From: Prevotellaceae bacterium | GTDB lineage: Bacteria > Bacteroidota > Bacteroidia > Bacteroidales > UBA932 | DNA: 35,831 nucleotides | NCBI GenBank assembly: GCA_031278545.1 | Contig: JAITKF010000047.1 | Span: forward strand, 1 to 35,831 | Direction of reading: 5' to 3' | Part shown: one piece after another, positions 34,856 to 35,831 of the stretch | Position numbering within the stretch: the stretch's first letter is position 1 | How the letters are laid out: each line of letters opens with the position of its first letter | Translations under genes and position numbers: made by a program | The notes under the pieces: generated by a model | Seen by the model: the letters and a program-made list of their open reading frames with translations, nothing else | What the model was told of the DNA's origin: nothing | Databases searched by the model: none

Positions 34856-35203
34856 TTATGAGTATTGTCCGCAGGATATAGCGTCTTTATTTACGATGAA
34901 CGACGAAAAATCGACCAGCACTGCCACCGGATTTCCTGCTACATTCCACCGACCGATGCGGATACGCAGTCCCTCCTGCACCGTCTTCGCATGCCACGCC
35001 TTCAGCAGACGCGGATACTCTATAAAATCGGGATTGGCTTCAGTATCGCGCCACACATCGGGACCGATCAGAATATGCTTATCCCCCAGTTCCCTTCCCA
35101 TATTCAGGGCTTTGGTCGACACCACCGTATAGATGCCTCCCACCTTGTTACACACCTCCCAGCTGACTTCAAACAAATAGTCCGGATCTAATTTTTCTTT
35201 CAT
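34856..35203 (-). pseudogene. Truncated glycogen synthase (N-terminal fragment of GT3-type enzyme)
   Basis: The 115-residue frame starts MKEKLDPDYLFEVSWEVCNKVGGIYTVVSTKA and continues through HILIGPDVWRD and RIGRWNVAGNPVAVLVDF. It reads like the first fifth of the roughly 550-residue Bacteroidota glycogen/starch synthase. After about residue 105 the sequence departs from the family (NKDAISCGQYS) and stops. No continuation is seen in the other minus frames down to 34643. The catalytic C-terminal domain is missing, so the product should be inactive. A promoter-like TACTTTTG box remains upstream. The break lies next to the end of the A/C-rich block. An assembly junction is an alternative to a true deletion. 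Confidence 0.75.
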
Positions 35204-35259
35204 ATATATAATATTGCAAGTACGATTAACATTGCAAGCGTCATTTTAAAATAAGGGTG

Positions 35260-35267
35260 CAAAAGTA
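35260..35267 (-). promoter_or_regulatory. -7 box upstream of the truncated glycogen synthase
   Basis: TACTTTTG on the minus strand lies 56 bp before the ATG at 35203. It appears intact although the gene it would drive is truncated. Confidence 0.45.
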
Positions 35268-35455
35268 ATTATTTTTAATGAACAATAAACAGAAACCGAG
35301 CTGCCGTAGCGCGTCGGTCTACCTCTATTTTCCGAGTCGGAAAGGCTAAAGGCTGCCAATCACAAGAATCACCCTTTAGACTATTGACGCATCGCTCGTT
35401 ACACAATGCTCAAAAAAAAATTCCCCGCGACCTCCGGATTTGTTTTTTCAAATTA

Positions 35456-35486
35456 TTTTGTGTTACCAAAAATATCACTATCTTTG
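35456..35486 (+). promoter_or_regulatory. Orphan rightward promoter
   Basis: TTTTG (35456-35460) and TATCTTTG (35479-35486) are separated by 18 bp, a good two-element Bacteroidota promoter. The first ATG downstream (35509) opens only three codons. The transcript would either be non-coding or have a leader of more than 330 nt reaching past the window. It would run through both arms of the inverted repeat. Confidence 0.55.
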
Positions 35487-35549
35487 CCCCGTTATTTACA
35501 TCTTTGAGATGAATTACTAAAGCAAATTTTAGATTCCTTTTTTGCTTCG

Positions 35550-35573
35550 GGTAATTTATATTATCAGAAGTAG
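35550..35573 (+). repeat. Left arm of a 24-bp inverted repeat
   Basis: This arm matches the reverse complement of 35726-35749 at 23 of 24 positions, with the only mismatch at the 12th base. The outer end reads GGTAATTTATA and the inner end TATCAGAAGTAG. Confidence 0.85.
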
Positions 35574-35725
35574 AAAACGGCATCTCCTTCTCATTTTCGA
35601 AACATAGAAAGGTTAAGTATTTCTTTCCTCTTTTCAGGGGAAATTTCTCCTCTTTTACCTGTGTCGTCCTCATACGCTCTCTTTTTTCAGTTTTTAAGTG
35701 TTTAATTAATAGCTTATTTACATCA

Positions 35726-35749
35726 CTACTTCTGATATTATAAATTACC
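35726..35749 (-). repeat. Right arm of a 24-bp inverted repeat
   Basis: It is the partner of 35550-35573, with 152 bp between the arms. Similarity stops abruptly at both ends of each arm. No flanking target-site duplication is visible. Confidence 0.85.
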
Positions 35750-35831
35750 TACCAAACTGTGGTCAAAAAAACAGGCAAAAAACGCATCTTTTAGACCTGC
35801 CTTGTAGATTTAATGTAAATTTAATATATGC

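Larger units (their letters stand above)
35204..35831. other. Non-coding stretch at the right end
   Basis: About 630 bp without a convincing gene. It holds the -7 box of the truncated synthase, an orphan rightward promoter and a spaced inverted repeat, each listed separately. No tRNA or other recognisable RNA was found. The 87-codon frame at 35410-35673 is not supported. Confidence 0.6.

Noticed and set aside
35285-35400. Possible tRNA-like stretch with short hairpin (TTCCGAGTCGGAA)
   Set aside because: No T-loop consensus, no anticodon arm at proper spacing and no acceptor pairing.
35410-35673. 87-codon minus-strand ORF near the right end
   Set aside because: Lys-rich, no recognisable family, overlaps the orphan promoter and one arm of the inverted repeat. 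Possible but unsupported.
35754-35805. Possible hairpin near AGGCAAAA...TGCCTT at the right end
   Set aside because: Only about four base pairs can be matched with a long loop; too weak to call.

Overview
The window looks like a chromosomal segment of an anaerobic Bacteroidota, most likely Bacteroidales. Three kinds of evidence point there. The first is promoter style: TAnnTTTG -7 boxes stand before most genes, and start codons mostly lack a Shine-Dalgarno sequence. The second is protein families typical of the phylum: a gliding-motility/T9SS type B C-terminal domain, a lipoprotein with an acidic surface-export-like signal (C-SDDD), a Porin_10-like putative porin, GH57/GH133 glycogen enzymes, and a GT3-type glycogen synthase N-terminus. 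The third is a fermentative [FeFe] hydrogenase operon. No rRNA, tRNA, CRISPR array, transposase or phage gene was seen.

Layout. 1-1301 (-): a sensor kinase cut by the window edge and its OmpR-type response regulator. 1566-4203 (+): metG and a flavodoxin, closed by a bidirectional hairpin terminator. 4291-6012 (-): a surface lipoprotein with four Ig-like repeats and a choice-of-anchor-J-like domain. 6162-10808 (-): a five-gene envelope/CoA operon, coaX > outer-membrane barrel > lptC > CNNM/CBS protein > lolD-like ATPase. 10867-14778 (-): a giant lectin/Ig adhesin with a T9SS sorting domain. 15013-17982 (+): a two-domain M16 metalloprotease. 18236-21563 (-): a putative porin followed by an MltF-like lytic transglycosylase. 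21901-26504 (+): a four-gene NADH-linked, probably electron-bifurcating [FeFe] hydrogenase operon. 26664-31345 (-): a glycogen/alpha-glucan operon, GH133 debranching enzyme > GT4 glycosyltransferase > GH57 hydrolase with a histone-like Lys/Ala/Pro tail. 31506-32444 (-): a YitT-family membrane protein. 32527-34642 (+): rpoN and upp. 34695-35203: a small frameshifted ORF and a truncated glycogen synthase. 35204-35831: non-coding DNA holding an orphan promoter and a 24-bp inverted repeat 152 bp apart.

How the genes work together. The hydrogenase operon would dispose of fermentation electrons as H2, taking them from NADH and reduced ferredoxin. The GH133/GT4/GH57 operon handles storage glucan, and the separate GT3-type synthase nearby appears broken. 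The envelope genes (lptC, lolD-like, porin, OMP, transglycosylase, adhesins) form the other main theme.

The most unusual signals are these. (1) Two blocks (about 13.55-18.2 kb and 31.85-34.75 kb) have an A/C-rich plus strand regardless of gene direction, and the skew reverses inside two genes. (2) A 24-bp inverted repeat near the right end could be an invertible switch, a MITE or an RNA hairpin. (3) A truncated glycogen synthase sits beside the sharp edge of the second block. (4) The GH57 enzyme carries a histone-like basic tail. All calls come from reading the sequence and the supplied ORF translations; no database search was run.
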